A stretch of 64,000 bases of DNA, from contig NC_092344.1 of NCBI RefSeq assembly GCF_963676685.1, positions 46,708,830-46,772,829 of the forward strand, given 5' to 3'. Shown here piece after piece: positions 1 to 13,500 of this stretch. A program made the position numbers and the translations under genes. The notes under the pieces were generated by a model. That model worked only from the letters and a program-made list of their open reading frames with translations. It was not told the origin of the DNA and did not search any database. Within the stretch, counting starts at the first letter, position 1. Each line of letters starts with the position of its first letter. The stretch comes from Mytilus edulis. Taxonomy: Eukaryota > Mollusca > Bivalvia > Mytilida > Mytilidae.

Positions 1-3000
1 AGGATGTCAATATTAACTATATTGTGTAAAATGCACCATATAATAGTTCTTTTGTATTTGATTTCACCTTTCGCAATGATTTTTTCAATTGGAAACACCA
101 GAATTCAAGTCGCGACAAATATTTTTTACTCAAATGTTTGCCTTTTTTGCTGCGTAATTCCCTAAATGTATAACTTGGGTATTTCTGTAAACATAATCTA
201 TTAAAATGGGAAATTGTCTGGTTTAGTTTGTACTGTTTATGGAATTAGGCAATATTTGGTCACATTGAAAGCATTTTCAGTGTTAGAATTGTTCATCTAA
301 GAAAAAAAGAGGCCCACTTGAGGCTAAATTTACATAGAATTTATACTCTCCTGTGTAAAGAATTGTTCACATTCTTGATAATGCATGCAGCAAATATTTC
401 AAAAGTGCTTCATTTTGTAGTTTCTTTCTTTTATTATATCAGACATAAATAATTTTTCATTTCTACTGTTTGAAAGGACTTTTGTTGGAAATTAATACTC
501 CCAAGGGGACATAATTCAGCTTTTTCATTGATTAATACAGGCAACAAAGGCAACTTTACAGCTGAGTAGTTTGCATATTTAATGTTAAAAGTGTCTAATA
601 TCTTTGTTTTCATCATCTCAAGACAGAATAATAGATTTTATAACAAGCTCTAAAATTTTTAACCACAATATGGCATATACTAAAGCATGGAATGGAGATT
701 AGTATGAAAAATCTTGAATTTGTGCATTTCTTGTAAATTTTTGATAAAATGAATACAAATTGAATGGAACTGTCCATTTTATCTGTTTAAATGGAACTAT
801 TTATCATTCTTTTTAAATAAGATAAGATATGATTGGATACAGGTTGTTTATTAAGGCTTTTCTGAAAGAAGTAGAGAATGAGGTAAACCAGCATGTAGGG
901 GTGGGGACATAAAATGATCTATGTTTCTTTAAGTACTGGGGACATACAAGTATTTATTATAGCCAAGGTTTTCACAATAACCCAGTATTGCATTAATAAT
1001 GTCATAAGAATTCTTTATATCTTTATGTCACAGTATACTGAAGATAGCAAGGGAAATCAAAGTCACTCAAACTTCAATTCTTTTATACCATTTTGAAGCT
1101 TTTGATTAGTACATTTGATTTTTATCACAAAGAATAGAAATTTTTTACTGAGAACAATACTGTGTTGAGAAAAGTGCTGAGTCATCATGATAGGTCAAAT
1201 TGATTGGTAATGATATAAAACTTTATTCTAGGATGTCAATATTAACTATATTGTGTAAAATGCACCATATAATAGTTCTTTTGTATTTGATTTCACCTTT
1301 CGCAATGATTTTTTCAATTGGAAACACCAGAATTCAAGTCGCGACAAATATTTTTTACTCAAATGTTTGCCTTTTTTGCTGCGTAATTCCCTAAATGTAT
1401 AACTTGGGTATTTCTGTAAACATAATCTATTAAAATGGGAAATTGTCTGGTTTAGTTTGTACTGTTTATGGAATTAGGCAATATTTGGTCACATTGAAAG
1501 CATTTTCAGTGTTAGAATTGTTCATCTAAGAAAAAAAGAGGCCCACTTGAGGCTAAATTTACATAGAATTTATACTCTCCTGTGTAAAGAATTGTTCACA
1601 TTCTTGATAATGCATGCAGCAAATATTTCAAAAGTGCTTCATTTTGTAGTTTCTTTCTTTTATTATATCAGACATAAATAATTTTTCATTTCCTACTGTT
1701 TGAAAGGACTTTTGTTGGAAATTAATACTCCCAAGGGACATAATTCAGCTTTTTCATTGATTAATACAGGCAACAAAGGCAACTTTACAGCTGAGTAGTT
1801 TGCATATTTAATGTTAAAAGTGTCTAATATCTTTGTTTTCATCATCTCAAGACAGAATAATAGATTTTATAACAAGCTCTAAAATTTTTAACCACAATAT
1901 GGCATATACTAAAGCATGGAATGGAGATTAGTATGAAAAATCTTGAATTTGTGCATTTCTTGTAAATTTTTGATAAAATGAATACAAATTGAATGGAACT
2001 GTCCATTTTATCTGTTTAAATGGAACTATTTATCATTCTTTTTAAATAAGATAAGATATGATTGGATACAGGTTGTTTATTAAGGCTTTTCTGAAAGAAG
2101 TAGAGAATGAGGTAAACCAGCATGTAGGGGTGGGGACATAAAATGATCTATGTTTCTTTAAGTACTGGGGACATACAAGTATTTATTATAGCCAAGGTTT
2201 TCACAATAACCCAGTATTGCATTAATAATGTCATAAGAATTCTTTATATCTTTATGTCACAGTATACTGAAGATAGCAAGGGAAATCAAAGTCACTCAAA
2301 CTTCAATTCTTTTATACCATTTTGAAGCTTTTGATTAGTACATTTGATTTTTATCACAAAGAATAGAAATTTTTTACTGAGAACAATACTGTGTTGAGAA
2401 AAGTGCTGAGTCATCATGATAGGTCAAATTGATTGGTAATGATATAAAACTTTATTCTAGGATGTCAATATTAACTATATTGTGTAAAATGCACCATATA
2501 ATAGTTCTTTTGTATTTGATTTCACCTTTCGCAATGATTTTTTCAATTGGAAACACCAGAATTCAAGTCGCGACAAATATTTTTTACTCAAATGTTTGCC
2601 TTTTTTGCTGCGTAATTCCCTAAATGTATAACTTGGGTATTTCTGTAAACATAATCTATTAAAATGGGAAATTGTCTGGTTTAGTTTGTACTGTTTATGG
2701 AATTAGGCAATATTTGGTCACATTGAAAGCATTTTCAGTATTAGAATTGTTCATCTAAGAAAAAAAGAGGCCCACTTGAGGCTAAATTTACATAGAATTT
2801 ATACTCTCCTGTGTAAAGAATTGTTCACATTCTTGATAATGCATGCAGCAAATATTTCAAAAGTGCTTCATTTTGTAGTTTCTTTCTTTTATTATATCAG
2901 ACATAAATAATTTTTCATTTCCTACTGTTTGAAAGGACTTTTGTTGGAAATTAATACTCCCAAGGGACATAATTCAGCTTTTTCATTGATTAATACAGGC

Positions 3001-5953
3001 AACAAAGGCAACTTTACAGCTGAGTAGTTTGCATATTTAATGTTAAAAGTGTCTAATATCTTTGTTTTCATCATCTCAAGACAGAATAATAGATTTTATA
3101 ACAAGCTCTAAAATTTTTAACCACAATATGGCATATACTAAAGCATGGAATGGAGATTAGTATGAAAAATCTTGAATTTGTGCATTTCTTGTAAATTTTT
3201 GATAAAATGAATACAAATTGAATGGAACTGTCCATTTTATCTGTTTAAATGGAACTATTTATCATTCTTTTTAAATAAGATAAGATATGATTGGATACAG
3301 GTTGTTTATTAAGGCTTTTCTGAAAGAAGTAGAGAATGAGGTAAACCAGCATGTAGGGGTGGGGACATAAAATGATCTATGTTTCTTTAAGTACTGGGGA
3401 CATACAAGTATTTATTATAGCCAAGGTTTTCACAATAACCCAGTATTGCATTAATAATGTCATAAGAATTCTTTATATCTTTATGTCACAGTATACTGAA
3501 GATAGCAAGGGAAATCAAAGTCACTCAAACTTCAATTCTTTTATACCATTTTGAAGCTTTTGATTAGTACATTTGATTTTTATCACAAAGAATAGAAATT
3601 TTTTACTGAGAACAATACTGTGTTGAGAAAAGTGCTGAGTCATCATGATAGGTCAAATTGATTGGTAATGATATAAAACTTTATTCTAGGATGTCAATAT
3701 TAACTATATTGTGTAAAATGCACCATATAATAGTTCTTTTGTATTTGATTTCACCTTTCGCAATGATTTTTTCAATTGGAAACACCAGAATTCAAGTCGC
3801 AACAAATATTTTTTACTCAAATGTTTGCCTTTTTTGCTGCGTAATTCCCTAAATGTATAACTTGGGTATTTCTGTAAACATAATCTATTAAAATGGGAAA
3901 TTGTCTGGTTTAGTTTGTACTGTTTATGGAATTAGGCAATATTTGGTCACATTGAAAGCATTTTCAGTATTAGAATTGTTCATCTAAGAAAAAAAGAGGC
4001 CCACTTGAGGCTAAATTTACATAGAATTTATACTCTCCTGTGTAAAGAATTGTTCACATTCTTGATAATGCATGCAGCAAATATTTCAAAAGTGCTTCAT
4101 TTTGTAGTTTCTTTCTTTTATTATATCAGACATAAATAATTTTTCATTTCCTACTGTTTGAAAGGACTTTTGTTGGAAATTAATACTCCCAAGGGACATA
4201 ATTCAGCTTTTTCATTGATTAATACAGGCAACAAAGGCAACTTTACAGCTGAGTAGTTTGCATATTTAATGTTAAAAGTGTCTAATATCTTTGTTTTCAT
4301 CATCTCAAGACAGAATAATAGATTTTATAACAAGCTCTAAAATTTTTAACCACAATATGGCATATACTAAAGCATGGAATGGAGATTAGTATGAAAAATC
4401 TTGAATTTGTGCATTTCTTGTAAATTTTTGATAAAATTAATACAAATTGAATGGAACTGTCCATTTTATCTGTTTAAATGGAACTATTTATCATTCTTTT
4501 TAAATAAGATAAGATATGATTGGATACAGGTTGTTTATTAAGGCTTTTCTGAAAGAAGTAGAGAATGAGGTAAACCAGCATGTAGGGGTGGGGACATAAA
4601 ATGATCTATGTTTCTTTAAGTACTGGGGACATACAAGTATTTATTATAGCCAAGGTTTTCACAATAACCCAGTATTGCATTAATAATGTCATAAGAATTC
4701 TTTATATCTTTATGTCACAGTATACTGAAGATAGCAAGGGAAATCAAAGTCACTCAAACTTCAATTCTTTTATACCATTTTGAAGCTTTTGATTAGTACA
4801 TTTGATTTTTATCACAAAGAATAGAAATTTTTTACTGAGAACAATACTGTGTTGAGAAAAGTGCTGAGTCATCATGATAGGTCAAATTGATTGGTAATGA
4901 TATAAAACTTTATTCTAGGATGTCAATATTAACTATATTGTGTAAAATGCACCATATAATAGTTCTTTTGTATTTGATTTCACCTTTCGCAATGATTTTT
5001 TCAATTGGAAACACCAGAATTCAAGTCGCGACAAATATTTTTTACTCAAATGTTTGCCTTTTTTGCTGCGTAATTCCCTAAATGTATAACTTGGGTATTT
5101 CTGTAAACATAATCTATTAAAATGGGAAATTGTCTGGTTTAGTTTGTACTGTTTATGGAATTAGGCAATATTTGGTCACATTGAAAGCATTTTCAGTGTT
5201 AGAATTGTTCATCTAAGAAAAAAAGAGGCCCACTTGAGGCTAAATTTACATAGAATTTATACTCTCCTGTGTAAAGAATTGTTCACATTCTTGATAATGC
5301 ATGCAGCAAATATTTCAAAAGTGCTTCATTTTGTAGTTTCTTTCTTTTATTATATCAGACATAAATAATTTTTCATTTCCTACTGTTTGAAAGGACTTTT
5401 GTTGGAAATTAATACTCCCAAGGGACATAATTCAGCTTTTTCATTGATTAATACAGGCAACAAAGGCAACTTTACAGCTGAGTAGTTTGCATATTTAATG
5501 TTAAAAGTGTCTAATATCTTTGTTTTCATCATCTCAAGACAGAATAATAGATTTTATAACAAGCTCTAAAATTTTTAACCACAATATGGCATATACTAAA
5601 GCATGGAATGGAGATTAGTATGAAAAATCTTGAATTTGTGCATTTCTTGTAAATTTTTGATAAAATGAATACAAATTGAATGGAACTGTCCATTTTATCT
5701 GTTTAAATGGAACTATTTATCATTCTTTTTAAATAAGATAAGATATGATTGGATACAGGTTGTTTATTAAGGCTTTTCTGAAAGAAGTAGAGAATGAGGT
5801 AAACCAGCATGTAGGGGTGGGGACATAAAATGATCTATGTTTCTTTAAGTACTGGGGACATACAAGTATTTATTATAGCCAAGGTTTTCACAATAACCCA
5901 GTATTGCATTAATAATGTCATAAGAATTCTTTATATCTTTATGTCACAGTATA

Positions 5954-6388
5954 GGGAAAACGGTAGTATTTAATTTTCCCAGCATTAGGTTGGCCTTTTG
6001 TGTACCCAAGGCAGGTGAAGGAAGTCAAATTAGGAGCGCTGTGATTGGATGTAAGGGTACAATATATTTTTTATTTATCTATGAATAACTGCAGTGTGTA
6101 TATTTACAATATAAATTTTAAAACCTATTGAAATATTTTCTAGAGAATTATTCGAAAAGACTTGCAAAATTTCATAAATTTGGTGCAAAATGACGGTGGG
6201 CATGGATAACATAAACAAGATCCGTTGGAAGTTGGTCATGATCCTATTTGGCTTTAATTTTTAAAACAGAGTAATAAAGTACTAACACAACATATAACTG
6301 TTTTATCCAGGTTTTTATCTTAAAAAGTGGTAAATTTAGAAAATGTTAACATTGTCGCCTATGGCAGAATAAATAGTACCGTTTTCCC
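5954..6388. mobile_element. 435-bp MITE-like TIR element, copy 1, inserted in satellite unit
   Basis: The element starts GGGAAAACGGTA and ends TACCGTTTTCCC, a perfect 12-bp inverted repeat that continues imperfectly (TATTTA) to about 20 bp. It is flanked by TATA at 5950-5953 and 6389-6392. The empty site in other units has a single TATA, so this is a clean insertion with a 4-bp target duplication. There is no open frame large enough for a transposase, so it is non-autonomous. The superfamily is not certain: a 4-bp duplication excludes typical Tc1/mariner (TA), and TATA is not the TTAA of piggyBac. Confidence 0.93.
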
Positions 6389-9300
6389 TATACTGAAGAT
6401 AGCAAGGGAAATCAAAGTCACTCAAACTTCAATTCTTTTATACCATTTTGAAGCTTTTGATTAGTACATTTGATTTTTATCACAAAGAATAGAAATTTTT
6501 TACTGAGAACAATACTGTGTTGAGAAAAGTGCTGAGTCATCATGATAGGTCAAATTGATTGGTAATGATATAAAACTTTATTCTAGGATGTCAATATTAA
6601 CTATATTGTGTAAAATGCACCATATAATAGTTCTTTTGTATTTGATTTCACCTTTCGCAATGATTTTTTCAATTGGAAACACCAGAATTCAAGTCGCGAC
6701 AAATATTTTTTACTCAAATGTTTGCCTTTTTTGCTGCGTAATTCCCTAAATGTATAACTTGGGTATTTCTGTAAACATAATCTATTAAAATGGGAAATTG
6801 TCTGGTTTAGTTTGTACTGTTTATGGAATTAGGCAATATTTGGTCACATTGAAAGCATTTTCAGTGTTAGAATTGTTCATCTAAGAAAAAAAGAGGCCCA
6901 CTTGAGGCTAAATTTACATAGAATTTATACTCTCCTGTGTAAAGAATTGTTCACATTCTTGATAATGCATGCAGCAAATATTTCAAAAGTGCTTCATTTT
7001 GTAGTTTCTTTCTTTTATTATATCAGACATAAATAATTTTTCATTTCCTACTGTTTGAAAGGACTTTTGTTGGAAATTAATACTCCCAAGGGACATAATT
7101 CAGCTTTTTCATTGATTAATACAGGCAACAAAGGCAACTTTACAGCTGAGTAGTTTGCATATTTAATGTTAAAAGTGTCTAATATCTTTGTTTTCATCAT
7201 CTCAAGACAGAATAATAGATTTTATAACAAGCTCTAAAATTTTTAACCACAATATGGCATATACTAAAGCATGGAATGGAGATTAGTATGAAAAATCTTG
7301 AATTTGTGCATTTCTTGTAAATTTTTGATAAAATGAATACAAATTGAATGGAACTGTCCATTTTATCTGTTTAAATGGAACTATTTATCATTCTTTTTAA
7401 ATAAGATAAGATATGATTGGATACAGGTTGTTTATTAAGGCTTTTCTGAAAGAAGTAGAGAATGAGGTAAACCAGCATGTAGGGGTGGGGACATAAAATG
7501 ATCTATGTTTCTTTAAGTACTGGGGACATACAAGTATTTATTATAGCCAAGGTTTTCACAATAACCCAGTATTGCATTAATAATGTCATAAGAATTCTTT
7601 ATATCTTTATGTCACAGTATACTGAAGATAGCAAGGGAAATCAAAGTCACTCAAACTTCAATTCTTTTATACCATTTTGAAGCTTTTGATTAGTACATTT
7701 GATTTTTATCACAAAGAATAGAAATTTTTTACTGAGAACAATACTGTGTTGAGAAAAGTGCTGAGTCATCATGATAGGTCAAATTGATTGGTAATGATAT
7801 AAAACTTTATTCTAGGATGTCAATATTAACTATATTGTGTAAAATGCACCATATAATAGTTCTTTTGTATTTGATTTCACCTTTCGCAATGATTTTTTCA
7901 ATTGGAAACACCAGAATTCAAGTCGCGACAAATATTTTTTACTCAAATGTTTGCCTTTTTTGCTGCGTAATTCCCTAAATGTATAACTTGGGTATTTCTG
8001 TAAACATAATCTATTAAAATGGGAAATTGTCTGGTTTAGTTTGTACTGTTTATGGAATTAGGCAATATTTGGTCACATTGAAAGCATTTTCAGTGTTAGA
8101 ATTGTTCATCTAAGAAAAAAAGAGGCCCACTTGAGGCTAAATTTACATAGAATTTATACTCTCCTGTGTAAAGAATTGTTCACATTCTTGATAATGCATG
8201 CAGCAAATATTTCAAAAGTGCTTCATTTTGTAGTTTCTTTCTTTTATTATATCAGACATAAATAATTTTTCATTTCCTACTGTTTGAAAGGACTTTTGTT
8301 GGAAATTAATACTCCCAAGGGACATAATTCAGCTTTTTCATTGATTAATACAGGCAACAAAGGCAACTTTACAGCTGAGTAGTTTGCATATTTAATGTTA
8401 AAAGTGTCTAATATCTTTGTTTTCATCATCTCAAGACAGAATAATAGATTTTATAACAAGCTCTAAAATTTTTAACCACAATATGGCATATACTAAAGCA
8501 TGGAATGGAGATTAGTATGAAAAATCTTGAATTTGTGCATTTCTTGTAAATTTTTGATAAAATGAATACAAATTGAATGGAACTGTCCATTTTATCTGTT
8601 TAAATGGAACTATTTATCATTCTTTTTAAATAAGATAAGATATGATTGGATACAGGTTGTTTATTAAGGCTTTTCTGAAAGAAGTAGAGAATGAGGTAAA
8701 CCAGCATGTAGGGGTGGGGACATAAAATGATCTATGTTTCTTTAAGTACTGGGGACATACAAGTATTTATTATAGCCAAGGTTTTCACAATAACCCAGTA
8801 TTGCATTAATAATGTCATAAGAATTCTTTATATCTTTATGTCACAGTATACTGAAGATAGCAAGGGAAATCAAAGTCACTCAAACTTCAATTCTTTTATA
8901 CCATTTTGAAGCTTTTGATTAGTACATTTGATTTTTATCACAAAGAATAGAAATTTTTTACTGAGAACAATACTGTGTTGAGAAAAGTGCTGAGTCATCA
9001 TGATAGGTCAAATTGATTGGTAATGATATAAAACTTTATTCTAGGATGTCAATATTAACTATATTGTGTAAAATGCACCATATAATAGTTCTTTTGTATT
9101 TGATTTCACCTTTCGCAATGATTTTTTCAATTGGAAACACCAGAATTCAAGTCGCGACAAATATTTTTTACTCAAATGTTTGCCTTTTTTGCTGCGTAAT
9201 TCCCTAAATGTATAACTTGGGTATTTCTGTAAACATAATCTATTAAAATGGGAAATTGTCTGGTTTAGTTTGTACTGTTTATGGAATTAGGCAATATTTG

Positions 9301-10079
9301 GTCACATTGAAAGCATTTTCAGTGTTAGAATTGTTCATCTAAGAAAAAAAGAGGCCCACTTGAGGCTAAATTTACATAGAATTTATACTCTCCTGTGTAA
9401 AGAATTGTTCACATTCTTGATAATGCATGCAGCAAATATTTCAAAAGTGCTTCATTTTGTAGTTTCTTTCTTTTATTATATCAGACATAAATAATTTTTC
9501 ATTTCCTACTGTTTGAAAGGACTTTTGTTGGAAATTAATACTCCCAAGGGACATAATTCAGCTTTTTCATTGATTAATACAGGCAACAAAGGCAACTTTA
9601 CAGCTGAGTAGTTTGCATATTTAATGTTAAAAGTGTCTAATATCTTTGTTTTCATCATCTCAAGACAGAATAATAGATTTTATAACAAGCTCTAAAATTT
9701 TTAACCACAATATGGCATATACTAAAGCATGGAATGGAGATTAGTATGAAAAATCTTGAATTTGTGCATTTCTTGTAAATTTTTGATAAAATTAATACAA
9801 ATTGAATGGAACTGTCCATTTTATCTGTTTAAATGGAACTATTTATCATTCTTTTTAAATAAGATAAGATATGATTGGATACAGGTTGTTTATTAAGGCT
9901 TTTCTGAAAGAAGTAGAGAATGAGGTAAACCAGCATGTAGGGGTGGGGACATAAAATGATCTATGTTTCTTTAAGTACTGGGGACATACAAGTATTTATT
10001 ATAGCCAAGGTTTTCACAATAACCCAGTATTGCATTAATAATGTCATAAGAATTCTTTATATCTTTATGTCACAGTATA

Positions 10080-10514
10080 GGGAAAACGGTAGTATTTAAT
10101 TTTCCCAGCATTAGGTTGGCCTTTTGTGTACCCAAGGCAGGTGAAGGAAGTCAAATTAGGAGCGCTGTGATTGGATGTAAGGGTACAATATATTTTTTAT
10201 TTATCTATGAATAACTGCAGTGTGTATATTTACAATATAAATTTTAAAACCTATTGAAATATTTTCTAGAGAATTATTCGAAAAGACTTGCAAAATTTCA
10301 TAAATTTGGTGCAAAATGACGGTGGGCATGGATAACATAAACAAGATCCGTTGGAAGTTGGTCATGATCCTATTTGGCTTTAATTTTTAAAACAGAGTAA
10401 TAAAGTACTAACACAACATATAACTGTTTTATCCAGGTTTTTATCTTAAAAAGTGGTAAATTTAGAAAATGTTAACATTGTCGCCTATGGCAGAATAAAT
10501 AGTACCGTTTTCCC
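10080..10514. mobile_element. 435-bp MITE-like TIR element, copy 2
   Basis: By eye this is identical to the element at 5954 and sits at the same TATA of the satellite unit, with TATA on both sides. It starts 4126 bp after copy 1 (three units plus 439), so it was copied together with the unit and is not a separate insertion. Confidence 0.93.
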
Positions 10515-13500
10515 TATACTGAAGATAGCAAGGGAAATCAAAGTCACTCAAACTTCAATTCTTTTATACCATTTTGAAGCTTTTGATTAGTACATTTGAT
10601 TTTTATCACAAAGAATAGAAATTTTTTACTGAGAACAATACTGTGTTGAGAAAAGTGCTGAGTCATCATGATAGGTCAAATTGATTGGTAATGATATAAA
10701 ACTTTATTCTAGGATGTCAATATTAACTATATTGTGTAAAATGCACCATATAATAGTTCTTTTGTATTTGATTTCACCTTTCGCAATGATTTTTTCAATT
10801 GGAAACACCAGAATTCAAGTCGCGACAAATATTTTTTACTCAAATGTTTGCCTTTTTTGCTGCGTAATTCCCTAAATGTATAACTTGGGTATTTCTGTAA
10901 ACATAATCTATTAAAATGGGAAATTGTCTGGTTTAGTTTGTACTGTTTATGGAATTAGGCAATATTTGGTCACATTGAAAGCATTTTCAGTGTTAGAATT
11001 GTTCATCTAAGAAAAAAAGAGGCCCACTTGAGGCTAAATTTACATAGAATTTATACTCTCCTGTGTAAAGAATTGTTCACATTCTTGATAATGCATGCAG
11101 CAAATATTTCAAAAGTGCTTCATTTTGTAGTTTCTTTCTTTTATTATATCAGACATAAATAATTTTTCATTTCCTACTGTTTGAAAGGACTTTTGTTGGA
11201 AATTAATACTCCCAAGGGACATAATTCAGCTTTTTCATTGATTAATACAGGCAACAAAGGCAACTTTACAGCTGAGTAGTTTGCATATTTAATGTTAAAA
11301 GTGTCTAATATCTTTGTTTTCATCATCTCAAGACAGAATAATAGATTTTATAACAAGCTCTAAAATTTTTAACCACAATATGGCATATACTAAAGCATGG
11401 AATGGAGATTAGTATGAAAAATCTTGAATTTGTGCATTTCTTGTAAATTTTTGATAAAATGAATACAAATTGAATGGAACTGTCCATTTTATCTGTTTAA
11501 ATGGAACTATTTATCATTCTTTTTAAATAAGATAAGATATGATTGGATACAGGTTGTTTATTAAGGCTTTTCTGAAAGAAGTAGAGAATGAGGTAAACCA
11601 GCATGTAGGGGTGGGGACATAAAATGATCTATGTTTCTTTAAGTACTGGGGACATACAAGTATTTATTATAGCCAAGGTTTTCACAATAACCCAGTATTG
11701 CATTAATAATGTCATAAGAATTCTTTATATCTTTATGTCACAGTATACTGAAGATAGCAAGGGAAATCAAAGTCACTCAAACTTCAATTCTTTTATACCA
11801 TTTTGAAGCTTTTGATTAGTACATTTGATTTTTATCACAAAGAATAGAAATTTTTTACTGAGAACAATACTGTGTTGAGAAAAGTGCTGAGTCATCATGA
11901 TAGGTCAAATTGATTGGTAATGATATAAAACTTTATTCTAGGATGTCAATATTAACTATATTGTGTAAAATGCACCATATAATAGTTCTTTTGTATTTGA
12001 TTTCACCTTTCGCAATGATTTTTTCAATTGGAAACACCAGAATTCAAGTCGCGACAAATATTTTTTACTCAAATGTTTGCCTTTTTTGCTGCGTAATTCC
12101 CTAAATGTATAACTTGGGTATTTCTGTAAACATAATCTATTAAAATGGGAAATTGTCTGGTTTAGTTTGTACTGTTTATGGAATTAGGCAATATTTGGTC
12201 ACATTGAAAGCATTTTCAGTGTTAGAATTGTTCATCTAAGAAAAAAAGAGGCCCACTTGAGGCTAAATTTACATAGAATTTATACTCTCCTGTGTAAAGA
12301 ATTGTTCACATTCTTGATAATGCATGCAGCAAATATTTCAAAAGTGCTTCATTTTGTAGTTTCTTTCTTTTATTATATCAGACATAAATAATTTTTCATT
12401 TCCTACTGTTTGAAAGGACTTTTGTTGGAAATTAATACTCCCAAGGGACATAATTCAGCTTTTTCATTGATTAATACAGGCAACAAAGGCAACTTTACAG
12501 CTGAGTAGTTTGCATATTTAATGTTAAAAGTGTCTAATATCTTTGTTTTCATCATCTCAAGACAGAATAATAGATTTTATAACAAGCTCTAAAATTTTTA
12601 ACCACAATATGGCATATACTAAAGCATGGAATGGAGATTAGTATGAAAAATCTTGAATTTGTGCATTTCTTGTAAATTTTTGATAAAATGAATACAAATT
12701 GAATGGAACTGTCCATTTTATCTGTTTAAATGGAACTATTTATCATTCTTTTTAAATAAGATAAGATATGATTGGATACAGGTTGTTTATTAAGGCTTTT
12801 CTGAAAGAAGTAGAGAATGAGGTAAACCAGCATGTAGGGGTGGGGACATAAAATGATCTATGTTTCTTTAAGTACTGGGGACATACAAGTATTTATTATA
12901 GCCAAGGTTTTCACAATAACCCAGTATTGCATTAATAATGTCATAAGAATTCTTTATATCTTTATGTCACAGTATACTGAAGATAGCAAGGGAAATCAAA
13001 GTCACTCAAACTTCAATTCTTTTATACCATTTTGAAGCTTTTGATTAGTACATTTGATTTTTATCACAAAGAATAGAAATTTTTTACTGAGAACAATACT
13101 GTGTTGAGAAAAGTGCTGAGTCATCATGATAGGTCAAATTGATTGGTAATGATATAAAACTTTATTCTAGGATGTCAATATTAACTATATTGTGTAAAAT
13201 GCACCATATAATAGTTCTTTTGTATTTGATTTCACCTTTCGCAATGATTTTTTCAATTGGAAACACCAGAATTCAAGTCGCGACAAATATTTTTTACTCA
13301 AATGTTTGCCTTTTTTGCTGCGTAATTCCCTAAATGTATAACTTGGGTATTTCTGTAAACATAATCTATTAAAATGGGAAATTGTCTGGTTTAGTTTGTA
13401 CTGTTTATGGAATTAGGCAATATTTGGTCACATTGAAAGCATTTTCAGTGTTAGAATTGTTCATCTAAGAAAAAAAGAGGCCCACTTGAGGCTAAATTTA

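Noticed and set aside
914..1096. 60-codon open frame in each unit, broken by the element in five units
   Set aside because: Composition is like the rest of the unit, it has no recognisable domain, and it is interrupted in five units without any sign of constraint.
1200..1394. 64-codon open frame present in every satellite unit (22 complete copies)
   Set aside because: All copies are near-identical because the DNA is; the one variant in it (near 3800) is synonymous, which gives no power to detect selection. No promoter, splice or family evidence.
5950..6392. Assignment of the 435-bp element to piggyBac or Tc1/mariner
   Set aside because: The empty-site comparison gives a 4-bp TATA duplication, neither TTAA nor TA; the TTAA at 30266 is seen on one side only.
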